Shown: piece by piece, positions 1 to 8,655 of the stretch
Layout of the letters: the number at the start of each line of letters is the position of its first letter
Numbering within the stretch: the stretch's first letter is position 1
Source of the DNA: Phaeoceros laevis
Lineage: Eukaryota > Anthocerotophyta > Anthocerotopsida > Notothyladales
DNA: 31,257 nucleotides
Direction: 5' to 3'
Assembly: GCA_049999765.1 (NCBI GenBank)
Contig: JBNGIQ010007797.1
Location: 1 to 31,257, forward strand
Position numbers and translations under genes: made by a program
Notes under the pieces: model-generated
Seen by the model: only the letters and a program-made list of their open reading frames with translations
What the model was told of the DNA's origin: nothing
Database searches by the model: none

Positions 1-590
1 GGTTGTAAGAGCTCTCTTTATTTTTTCGTCCATAGAAATGCTGCTTGTGCACCTTACATCTATATTTTATATTTTACATATGTAATTACATGGACCTTCA
101 AAAGTGGCTCATGTAAGCTGGGTTTAGGGTTACATGCATGTGACACCAAATTTTTCAAATTCCATGTGTAAAATATAAAATTTACACATATAAATATCAG
201 CAAGTGTAAAGACATGTAAAAAGATGTAAACTAATGTAATATCATACGAAAGACAGGCATCTATGTAAAAGTAGGAAGACCATCTCACCCATCACTTTCA
301 TACTCTTCACCTTAGAGCCTCAAAATCTGTATCTTCTTAGTTCAACCTAGTTCAATGATTGAACTCTTGCCGCACCCACACGCTATCATGATCGCAGCCG
401 CCAAGACTACCTAAGTCTCACTTTCTGCATGTGCACATCCTTTGATGGTTAGATGAAGACAAAATTGGTACAAAACCAACTATCTCTACGAGGCAAATCC
501 GGCTGTTTGATATTTTACATTACCTTTACAATCCTATTTGATATTTTACAATGTAAAATAAATAGGTGTAAGGTAGATATAATTCTATTA
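1..590. other. AT-rich non-coding region, no gene seen
   Basis: This stretch has no supportable reading frame. It is rich in variants of TGTAAAATAT and its complement, which recur in both orientations (for example near 61-80, 160-195 and 510-560) and would form small hairpins. This looks like decayed transposon or MITE-type sequence. The family cannot be named from the sequence alone. Confidence 0.5.
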
Positions 591-686
591 CTCTTTAGGA
601 TGTAAGGTAAAATAGCTATTTACATTACCTTTACATTACTCTTTAGGATATAATGTAAAATAGCTATTTATATTACCTTTATATGT
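591..686. repeat. Two tandem copies of a 48-bp AT-rich unit
   Basis: Units at 591-638 and 639-686 both begin CTCTTTAGGAT and carry the 10-bp palindrome AATAGCTATT followed by a TTACCTTTA segment. They differ at only a few positions. Each unit is itself nearly self-complementary (TAAGGTAAAATAGCTATT against its downstream arm), so each could fold as a hairpin. Confidence 0.8.
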
Positions 687-773
687 GTAATTCCTTACAC
701 TTGAGCCCGCTGACATGTAATATGTACCCACTCAGGGCAGTGTGCTCTATCAATTGGTTTTCAAAAACCCGAA

Positions 774-996
774 ATCTACAGTGAAATCAATCTACAGTGA
801 AATCTAGTAACTAACATGACATAGCTTAACCGTCATACATGGCATGTCGAGTAGCTTGCTACTTGACATGTTACTAACATGACATAGCTTAACCGTCATA
901 GATGGCATGTCGAGTACTTGACATGTCACAGACATGGCGGCGTGCTCGATCCCCTTGTGGAGTCGGTATAGCGCGGCACTTTACTACTACTACTAC
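774..996. repeat. Tandem 63-bp repeat and dispersed element (left copy)
   Basis: Unit 1 (811-873) and unit 2 (874 to about 928) both start CTAACATGACATAGCTTAAC. Unit 2 lacks an 8-bp segment of the small palindrome GTAGCTTGCTAC. Just before them is a short direct repeat of CTACAGTGAAATC. The segment from 874 to 996, including GTCGGTATAGCGCGGCAC and a (TAC)n tail, recurs at 28624-28872 with an extra internal block there. It is therefore part of a dispersed repeat family rather than local noise. Confidence 0.8.
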
Positions 997-1139
997 ATGT
1001 AATATGCACTAGCCTACGCTTAGATCAAATCATGTCTTGTCTTTTGATTCTTGAGATCTACCTTTTTGAGATATCTAGCGTCTGGCACAGGCGGAGCTGT
1101 ATGTTTGGTCCATTATCTTCTGCAAGACGTTATCTTATC

Positions 1140-1243
1140 TCTTGAGATCTATCTTTGATTCTTGAGATCTATCTTTGATTCTTGAGNNNNNNNNNNTCTT
1201 GAGATCTATCTTTGATTCTTGAGATCTATCTTTGATTCTTGAG
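1140..1243. repeat. 20-bp tandem repeat interrupted by a 10-N assembly gap
   Basis: A 20-bp unit (CTTGAGATCTATCTTTGATT) is repeated on both sides of ten Ns at 1187-1196. The 47 bases to the left (1140-1186) are identical to the 47 bases to the right (1197-1243). A related single unit lies near 1040. The true copy number cannot be known from this assembly. Confidence 0.9.
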
Positions 1244-1657
1244 ATCCGACTAGTGATTTGTAGGTTTGCTGCACATGAAGACGGGTGTGGCCTTCATATA
1301 AAAATACCACCGGGAGCAAAACCAATGTGATATTCCACTACGCAGGAAGCTCCAATTACATCTTGGTGGAAAAAAACCAAGAAGTCATCCACACCACAAA
1401 GATGCAATTTTCAACGTACTCAAGAACTCAAGCTTGCCGAGTGTAACCTCATCTATTCAGGGAGCCTACTTACATGATTTGGTAAAGAATTCCTAGTTGA
1501 AGTTGGATTATCCAAAAACCGTTCTAAGAAACGTCTGGTCTTGTTCATCATGCTCGTCTCTGAGAAAAGAGTGATGACCATCTGCCGGAGGCAAGAATTG
1601 CAGTTCCATTGAGACCGTCAACCAGCAACGGGACGATCGTCCTCGGCTATGCAGTTC
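1244..1657. other. Non-coding, probably includes the 3' flank of the S15 gene
   Basis: No reading frame resembling a known protein was found on either strand. The part nearest 1657 lies immediately downstream of the leftward-transcribed S15 gene and would hold its 3' UTR. No clear poly(A) signal was identified. Confidence 0.4.
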
Positions 1658-2542
1658 TTATGCGGCCTTTTTCAATTCTCGGATGCCCAGTTTTGTGATG
1701 AGAGATCGGTAGTCAGACTCATCCTCACTCCGCAGATACAGGAGCAGTTTCTTTCGCCTCGCTATCATTGCTTTAAGACCTCTGCGAGAAGCAAAATCCT
1801 GCAAGGAGAGTGTCAAACCTAGAGTGCTCATATTCACAGTTTTATCAACGAGTTTGTGTTGCAAACCAAGTGAGGACATGGAAGGACCATCGCACCTTCT
1901 TGTGAACCAAAAGATGGTCAGACAAGTACTTGATCTTTGCTGTAAGTAAGGCCACTGCAACCAACACCCCAAACGGTGAATCCCAACAACAGCTTTTTTT
2001 GGAATCATAATATCAATCAACTGCAGCAAAGAAAGCCCTATCTGGCTATACAAAAATGGGCACCAAGACCTGCTGCTACCTTGCACTTGGGACGAGCCAG
2101 TGTCTCCCTCGTGTGTTTTGAATGCATTGGCAACTTTCTGAAGGTCCAACTTGTGTCGCTCACCCTGACGCAGCATTTTCTCGGACGACTGGTACTCCTG
2201 GAAAACCAATCCACATGCGCTGGTGAGTGGGGAATGTAAATCGCTTCATGGGAGTGTGAAGGAGAATATGAGAAGAGAGGCTTGGAGTAACGCACCAATC
2301 CAGGAAATTGCAGAGTTGATGAGGCAGCTGCAATGTGCACAGGCGCCCATCCTTTGCTTGCATGTTGCCCGTCCAGTCTCACCGCCCATACCTGCGGGGA
2401 GGAAATGCATGATCAGGGAAACAATGCTGTGTAGCCCATGTGCATCCAGGTCAGCTCTGGCATTTCTCACCTTTTGTCCTCCAAGAGCGCCGACCTGCAG
2501 TGACCCCAGGCCGGACACGGCGTGCATACTTAGGGCAGCCAT
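1658..2542 (-). CDS. RPS15: Organellar ribosomal protein S15 (bS15/uS15 type), nuclear gene with targeting peptide
   Basis: S15 is a small-subunit protein that binds 16S-type rRNA early in ribosome assembly. Reading leftward, five exons join cleanly: 2542-2471, 2391-2296, 2197-2080, 1954-1896 and 1798-1658. They give 161 residues, and all introns are short (79-125 nt) with GT..AG ends. The C-terminal ~105 residues carry the family hallmarks: HEGDTGSSQVQ, VALLTAKIKYLSDHL, HKKDFASRRGLK, RRKKLLLYL and ITKLGIRE. The first ~56 residues are rich in Ala, Ser and Leu with few acidic residues, as in an organelle transit peptide; plastid or mitochondrion cannot be decided. The start ATG at 2542 opens this leader. 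Copies of the exon 3/intron boundary are scattered just upstream (2712-2854). The family call is very secure; the leader exons are less so. Confidence 0.88.
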
Positions 2543-2711
2543 TCTCCCGAGACGCAAGCAACGCGAAGGTTGTGAGATCAGAAGGGGTCTCCCGGAGCAA
2601 ACCAAAGGTAAGAGGATAAGGTCAAAAACTTGTCGCGAGGAAAGGAGAGTCACGCAGGCTCAAGAGGTGATTGATTAAAACTATCTTACGGGACACATAC
2701 TCTCTTTACAT

Positions 2712-2854
2712 GAGGGAAACATTGGCTCGTCCCAAATGCAAGGTAGCAGCGTGAGGGAGATACTGCCTCGTCCCAAGTGGACCCCTTGCACTTGGGGAGG
2801 AGGAGGGGGTTTTTAGGTGATTGACGAGCGACGAGGGGACGAGCCAGTGTCTTC
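2712..2854. repeat. Rearranged fragments of the S15 exon 3/intron boundary
   Basis: Segments at 2712-2750 and 2753-2779 match, on the plus strand, the minus-strand sequence of S15 exon 3 running into its intron (2069-2107): GAGGGA..TGGCTCGTCCCAA, then GCAAGGTAGCAGC. Pieces at 2784-2796 (CCTTGCACTTGGG) and 2836-2854 (GGGACGAGCCAGTGTCTTC) match it in the opposite orientation. These are partial, mutated copies, not a functional gene. Confidence 0.75.
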
Positions 2855-2855
2855 T

Positions 2856-3206
2856 TTATCTTCCTCCTGCATAATAACCAGTCTGGGCCCACGCACTGAA
2901 GGCGTAGGTCGGAGGAAAGGGAAGCATTGCATCGATGGAGCTCTGGATCTGATAGGGCTGTGCCTCCTGGTTTGGTGTCGGAAGCAGCATCTGCAGTGGA
3001 AAAGCCGGGGAACTTCGAAGTTGGACAAGTCTTAGGTGAATTAATCTTATCAGAGACACCTGACATCGGACAACAATAAAACTCGCTATGGTGATTGAGA
3101 GGCAAAGAAAGATGGCAGTCCTGAGCTTTTGATTGCCTGTATAGCTGACACCCCGGAAGAAAACGCAGGGAAAGCTGTACTCAGAGCTGGACATGATGCT
3201 CTTCAT
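2856..3206 (-). CDS. Possible small single-pass membrane protein, unknown family
   Basis: Two exons, 3206-3060 and 2990-2856, joined over a 69-nt GT..AG intron with a good CACTGCAG acceptor, give 93 residues. Residues about 31-46 (TAIFLCLSITIASFIV) are a likely membrane segment. The rest is a proline- and glutamine-containing tail ending in GYYAGGR. I do not recognise the family. It lies in the same orientation as the S15 gene, and its stop codon is followed almost at once by an S15-derived fragment. It may be a true small gene or a chance frame; conservation in a related species would settle it. Confidence 0.35.
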   Translation of the reverse strand: MKSIMSSSEYSFPCVFFRGVSYTGNQKLRTAIFLCLSITIASFIVVRCQVSLIRLIHLRLVQLRSSPAFPLQMLLPTPNQEAQPYQIQSSIDAMLPFPPTYAFSAWAQTGYYAGGR

Positions 3207-3403
3207 CGTGTTGCCCTCCGCTTTTTGGCTTCCTGACTGGACACTAGGTGGAGTAAAGTGGTCAGTGGAACTCTCTCAGCTCTTTTGTTGGATCAGAAAG
3301 AAAGGCATATGAATGATTGGTGATAGTTTGTCCGTACCGTCTTCAATGAGGTTATTGAGCAAGAAATTGACTGGTAATACTTGCACAGTCAGGATGATGC
3401 TTC

Positions 3404-4003
3404 GTGTTGCATTCATACAAAATAACAGGGGAGATTCTTTCTGATAAACGTACCGTTATAAGTAATTGGTTAAGTGCACCTGGAGCAGGCCGCACCATGG
3501 AGGTTATGGTTGCGTACATGGCCCTAGCTGCACAAAGGGAAACAGCTGCAGAAGACAAGGACGAGACGAAAAGCACATGGAGAAAATTCAAACGTGGAGT
3601 GATAGGTGCAGCAGCTCTTGCTGGAGGGGCACTTTCTCGTATAACTGGAGATAAATGGTAACATTTTGTACCAGTATCCTACACAGAGGAAATTCCGCAT
3701 GATGCTCTTACTGGCCTTAACTTTCTCCATTCATTGAGGGTAAGGGCTTTTTTTTGTTCATGCAGGTTTGGCCTAGCAAGTCTTGCTCTTGTATTGGAGG
3801 AGATGATGCCCCTGATTGGAACAAGCGGCCTTGCAGCTGCCTTTGCTGCTGCAAGCACCACGGCAGGCTCTGTTGCTGTGGCTGTATTGCTTGGTGGTGA
3901 TAAACGCACTTTTTTGCTGAGACTTTTGTCCATTAGAATATGGACCAGTTGTGGCTCTGACAGTCCTGCGAGAGCCCAGCAGTTCCCTTCGACAATGGAC
4001 TGA
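3404..4003 (+). pseudogene. DUF726 / TMCO4-like membrane-segment relic
   Basis: DUF726 (TMCO4) proteins have glycine/alanine-rich membrane segments followed by an alpha/beta-hydrolase-like domain. The exon ending at 3657 encodes STWRKFKRGVIGAAALAGGALSRITG. After a GTAACA..CATGCAG intron (3658-3764) the next exon encodes GLASLALVLEEMMPLIGTSG and an Ala/Ser/Gly-rich stretch up to about 3893. This order matches the hydrophobic core of the family. I find neither the hydrolase part (nucleophile-elbow region) nor a convincing N-terminus up to 4800, so this looks truncated or decayed. The start given is the first plausible ATG and is weakly supported. Confidence 0.5.
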
Positions 4004-4800
4004 AAGCATGAAAGCATGACCTGATTTCTTAGGGTATTGTGGGGTGCTTCGTTTAGCCTTGAAAGCTGGTTTGTGACCGACCTGTGGACTCGGGCATGTT
4101 GCCCGAGAAGGAAAAGAAGAAGAGATACAATGGTACTTAAGGGTGGAGACAGGTACGTGGCAGGCTGCATATCAGCGCAGACATTTGGATGCTACCAGGT
4201 CTGTACTATTTCCGGACCAAGTAGCCTGAAATCCCGTTGTGCGTGGTGTGTTCCAGGTACATCCAAACGCCTCTCTGCTTCTGTCACTGAGGCGCTGTTT
4301 GGCAATTCTTTATTCAGGACTTTGCTGAACGCTGTGACTAAAGCAGAGCTTGACTCAGTCAATGCCTACCTGCCAAAGTGCGTCATGGCAACTTCAGTTT
4401 CATTATGAATCTTGCATCCATTGCCAGCTGTTCATCCGCTTCAGCGGACTTTGAGAGGTAAAAAAATGGTGCTTTTTTGGCGGTTTAGACATACGAGGAC
4501 TTCAAGATCCCCCTGAGAACCTGGACCTGCTAACAGAAACCAACAGGAAGTGGGAACTTGTTGTCGAGGAGTGTCCTGTTACAATCATGGTTTGAGCCAT
4601 CAAGAATTCAAACTGAAGGCATCTGGTTAAGGTTTGCTAGACAGTGGACAACTTGCAAACCCAGCTTTACGAACTGAAGGCTTGATCACAAGCATCTATG
4701 ACTGCAGAGGAGAAGTAGGAGCTAGTAAACATCCCCAAACAAAGGGAAGCACTTCAACAGACGTTTGAAGAGGTTGAGAAGAAGCTTCAAAGACTTAATC
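4004..4800 (+). other. Downstream flank of the DUF726 relic, no gene resolved
   Basis: Short open stretches occur, for example near 4500-4580 and a coiled-coil-like piece ending EEVEKKLQRLNL near 4765-4804. No frame joins into a recognisable domain and several stops interrupt them. These may be remnants of the same or a neighbouring gene. Confidence 0.3.
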
Positions 4801-5469
4801 TCTAATTGTCGAAGCCACTCATTTTGAGCCTTCCTACCTATATTTTAGCGTTTTTAAACCTATTTGCTGAAAGATTTGTACCCTTTCTGTGTAGGGTTTG
4901 AGTAACGCACACCCACGCACAAGTCTGAAGCCAATCAGACTCCCCCACGTCCGACGTAATGATGCAGTTAGCCAGGATCAAAAGATCAGCGTTGACTAAA
5001 AGACACAAATCAGTCACCTCTTGGCTAGCCACTTAGGTCCTCCTCTTAGCTTAGCAAACGAATAGTACTTTTTAGTTAGTCGCGCGTTTTGCGCAGCTCC
5101 CGCACTTAATTGCCGTTCTTGTTATGGCCATGCCAGTAGGGGTCGCAAGACCTCGCTCGGATGTTAAGCAGACTAGTAAACACACACACACACAGCAAGC
5201 AACAAAGCTACAACCATCTCCCTCAGAACCCTAGATTCCTAGAAAAAGCGCAATAGAAAAAGCGCAACCAGTAGGGTATTGGTCAAATGCATTGAAATAA
5301 CAAAAAAATGGAAATATTGGATGCTTATGAGGACCATCCGAGTTGGAGCCTTAGAGGTTTGACATCCAATTTGTGTCCAGTGCCGGGTCTGTGAATGTCC
5401 GGCAGGGAGTCGCAATTACAAAATTGCATGAAGCAATGGTGGCTGGAGACAGCAACTGAGTCTAGATGA
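4801..5469. other. Intergenic, Nudix upstream region
   Basis: No protein-coding feature is supported. The region has a (CA)7 microsatellite at 5181-5194 and, at 5126-5171, a short stretch resembling the first half of 5S rRNA (see findings). The segment before 5470 is the presumed promoter and 5' UTR of the Nudix gene; no TATA box could be assigned with confidence. Confidence 0.4.
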
Positions 5470-6889
5470 ATGATGGGTAGCAGCATAGTTCGGGCCAGCC
5501 TGTCGCGGCAGGCCGCGCTGTTTCCAACTCTTTCATCCCCACATTCGGGCGCCTTCCACAAGCTGGTGTCCTGCAGCCTCTCGAGCAGGCTTGGCTCTCA
5601 AAACATACAGTCCTGGCGAGTTGCCATAAACTGTAATTTTGTTGGTGAACGGGTAAGGCAAGGCATGGCGACCAGGGCAGGGGCGGATCCTCCCCCGCCG
5701 ACCGGTACAGTAGTACCGCCTGTTGCACCCAAAGCTAAGGTGTGTGCATCACTCAGGTAGCTGCGTGTTCAGCATCACCTTATGCATGTCTTTCGTGTCA
5801 TGACACTACCTTATTTAGTCTTGTACTAGGCGTCACGATTAATAGTTGCTGTCATGGTTGATCACAGTATTTGGTTCCCAAGATGAGCTTCTGCCCTTCA
5901 TGTGGGGGCACGGTTGAGGAGCGAATACCAACAGGAGAACATGAACTTCGAAACGTGTGCACCATCTGCGGCAGTATCCACTATCAAAACCCTAAAATGG
6001 TAGGCATTCATGTGTCTGAAGGTGGTGATTTTCTGTGGAAGGATCGGCCAAAATTAGTGCTGCATCGACCTGCTCTGCGTGCAATAAGGTTAGTTTGATT
6101 ATGCAGGTTGTGGGCTGCTTGGTGGAGCATGAAGAAAAAGTACTCCTGTGCAAAAGAAGCATCCAACCATCCTATGGTCTTTGGTGAGATTATTTCCCAG
6201 AAGGAGCTCCTATCATTGGTGGCCACGATGAGCTCTCAACATGTAACGAGTCATACTTTGCAGGACGTTGCCAGCTGGGTATATGGAGCTCGGCGAGTCG
6301 GCAGCAGAAGGTGCTGCTAGAGAGACTTGGGAGGAAGCCCTAGCAGAAGTAGAAGTGATTTCCCTTTTTGCTCATCTGGACATTCCTCTGATCGGCCAGG
6401 TTTGTCTCAAACAGCCTGTGTTCTTTTTTTGTACACGTTCAGCCCTCTGGTGCCGCTGCTGATTAATACGTTGTATTTGCAGTGCAGAGCTACATCATTT
6501 TTCGTGCAAAACTGAAGCACCCCACTTTCTCCCCTGGGCCAGAGTCACTAGAATGTGCACTTTTCAGATTGGAGGATATTCCCTTTGACATGCTTGCATT
6601 TTCCTCGATACAGGTTGCTTTGAAATTGGTAAGCTGCAACCTCCACAGTACCGAAGTGGTTCCCTTGGAAGGCACTTTGTAATCGCAACTTCATTTGGCT
6701 ACCTGCAGTACTTGGAAGATGTTGCCTCCGGTAACTTTCGGGTGCATCACGGAGTCATCGACAAGAGGCGTGCTTCTAATGCCACTACTGTAACTCTCGT
6801 GGTAGTTTTGTCTCGCTTTCTCACGATTATTGATACACGTTTTTGCCCTGCAGACCTGGAGCGAGCCCATCAGACCCTGTTGGTTATGA
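5470..6889 (+). CDS. NUDX23: Nudix hydrolase 23-like, plastid (FAD/ADP-ribose pyrophosphatase type)
   Basis: Seven exons (5470-5739, 5868-5999, 6107-6183, 6264-6399, 6488-6628, 6709-6789, 6854-6889) give 290 residues. The known Arabidopsis relative NUDX23 is a plastid FAD pyrophosphatase involved in flavin homeostasis. Residues 1-90 form a Ser/Arg-rich leader. A zinc-ribbon-like pair follows (FCPSCGG..CTICGS, about residues 98-120). The Nudix domain begins [17 protein letters not shown], with the Nudix box in [20 protein letters not shown]. The metal-binding REXXEE core is intact, but the box glycine after EEA is leucine. The family's C-terminal stretch ([35 protein letters not shown]) is present. 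All introns are 64-128 nt. The start is the first ATG of the leader frame. Confidence 0.9.
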
Positions 6890-7197
6890 GGTTCGTGACC
6901 ATATTGCAAATTGATGACCTGAATCAATCACGCAGCAGTGAATGTCATTTTGTGAAGTTTAATTCAGGGCAGCTTTGGAGCTGTGAGAAGCACCGATGAT
7001 TGATATTTGCTGTACGATATTAGAGCCTGATAACAGGCCTGCCTTCATTAAGATAGGAATAATTTCTCAACTGGATCAAAAATGGTAGTCACTATCGAAT
7101 TTCACTAACGAACTGCACTAACTCCCTGACAAGGCTCCCGCAGGAAGTGTAACTTCCACATCAAACACCTCAGAATATAGCAGTATAGTCACAACCA
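6890..7197. other. Convergent intergenic region between Nudix (+) and p32 (-)
   Basis: About 300 bp separates two stop codons facing each other, so both 3' UTRs must lie here and may overlap. AATAA-type sequences occur in both orientations near 7055-7065, but no poly(A) site can be assigned confidently. Confidence 0.4.
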
Positions 7198-8432
7198 TCA
7201 CTTGCGCACAAAAGTTTCAATGTTCCTCAACCATCGCAGATACTCACGACGCTCCTTATCAGGAAGAAGATCCTTCAAATACCTCGTGAGATTATCGTCA
7301 ATACCTCTGGCATTCAGGTAGTCATCGAATTGGTTCCTTAGCTCCTCGTCCAATTCGCTGTGAACACAAGGATGCGGTGGTTAGAAGCTGCGAGACTGGT
7401 AAGAGCTAGAAAATGCAGAAGGGTTATGGGAGCTTACTGGTAGGGCGGGCCATCATAGTGGGATGTTTCCTTCGAGTCTTTTTCCTCCAGATATGAGATA
7501 TGATCAACAACGAAAGTCCCGTCATAGACTGTCAAGCTGAACTCAATAGCGGGCTCATCTCCTCCCTTGCTGACGGTTACTGTGAGATGAGAGACGTTCT
7601 GGGCAACAGCGTCTCCGTCTCCATCACCATCACCATCCGCATCCTCCTCATCGTTGGCTTCAGGCTCCTCAGAGGTCTGGTAGACGGCAGTTACAGCGAT
7701 ATCCTCCTGACCATATGACCTCCTGAGAATGATTTCTTGCTTTCCAGGACTATCGGTTAAAGTCCATGGCTTTGGAGGTCCTCTTGCCAGCCTCTGCGGT
7801 GAAGTTACCCAGAGGCATTGATCAATGAGAACAAGATCACATGTGCGTTCAGAATTAGGTCAACTGAAACCCCAGATAAACCCTCCCATCTCCTAGACAG
7901 GGGGACAGGGGTGCTGACAGGCTTCAACAACCAACACAGACTAGAAAAACTATCGAGGTCGAGGATTTCCCTTAAGCAAAAACCAACTATCAAGGCCGAG
8001 CATTTGCAAACAAACGTCCTCACTTCGAGCAAATGACGAGACCGGGCACTTCACAATCACACAATGCTATAGAATGGATTATACGCACAGAAACTGAAGC
8101 CAACTAAACCTTCGAACACACGGAAGGGAAACGTTTGCAATCCACAGGAGAGCTAAGACAACACTGACCGCCGGCTGCTTATAATCGCCGCGCTCGTGCT
8201 CAATTTCAGATCGCAGGATGCGAAGGAGGCCTGGATCAGAACTGGCTGAAGTGGATGCAGCCGGGTTCGCCGCCAGAAATCGGGCCATACCAGCTGCAGT
8301 CCAGCTCTTCATCTCCCCACCGGCCACCGCAACAGCCACAGCTGGGCCCTGGACCTGGTTGCTCGCTTGCTGGAGCCATCGGTTCGCACCCTGCTGCAGG
8401 GGTCGGGCCGCTCTGCGCACCAAATGAGCCAT
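7198..8432 (-). CDS. p32 / MAM33 family mitochondrial matrix protein
   Basis: Members of the p32 (gC1qR/MAM33, 'mitochondrial glycoprotein') family are acidic matrix proteins that form doughnut-shaped trimers and affect mitochondrial translation and respiration. Three exons (8432-8169, 7793-7438, 7357-7198) give 259 residues. The first ~70 residues are Arg/Ala/Gln/Ser-rich, fitting a mitochondrial presequence. LLRILRSEIEHE is the N-terminal helix motif. PWTLTDSPGKQEIILRRSYG opens the beta-sheet core. An acidic Asp/Glu stretch (about 127-148) follows. The end has YDGPPYHELDE and the C-terminal helix through YLRWLRNIETFV. Intron 1 is the longest of this gene (375 nt). The start codon is 223 bp from the divergent ROCK1-type gene. 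Confidence 0.9.
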
Positions 8433-8655
8433 CCTTGCCTAAACTGCTCCAAAGTTCTCTACGGGCGATCGCCAACCCTTCCTCGCCCAGCTACCAGGCG
8501 CTGCAAGTTGCGGCTGCAAACTTGGAACGAGCAGACAACTCGGCAGGGCGGCTTAATTTTCAAACCCTTTCTACAGTTAAGGCCCCGTTAACCTGAAAGT
8601 TGGACATGGCTGTCTATACTAGGGCGGTGAGGACGGGCTGAAGCCATGCCGTGCC
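8433..8655. promoter_or_regulatory. Shared bidirectional promoter region of p32 (-) and ROCK1-type (+) genes
   Basis: Only 223 bp separates the two divergent start codons, so both promoters and 5' UTRs must overlap or abut. An AAACCCTT element, close to the plant telo-box, lies at about 8562-8569. No TATA box is evident, which is usual for housekeeping genes. An ATG at 8646 lies just before the ROCK1 start and is out of frame with it. Confidence 0.5.

Noticed and set aside
2038-2382. A continuous 114-codon minus-strand frame within the S15 gene
   Set aside because: Only its first part is used (S15 exon 2, 2391-2296); the rest is intron read-through and out of frame with the S15 domain.
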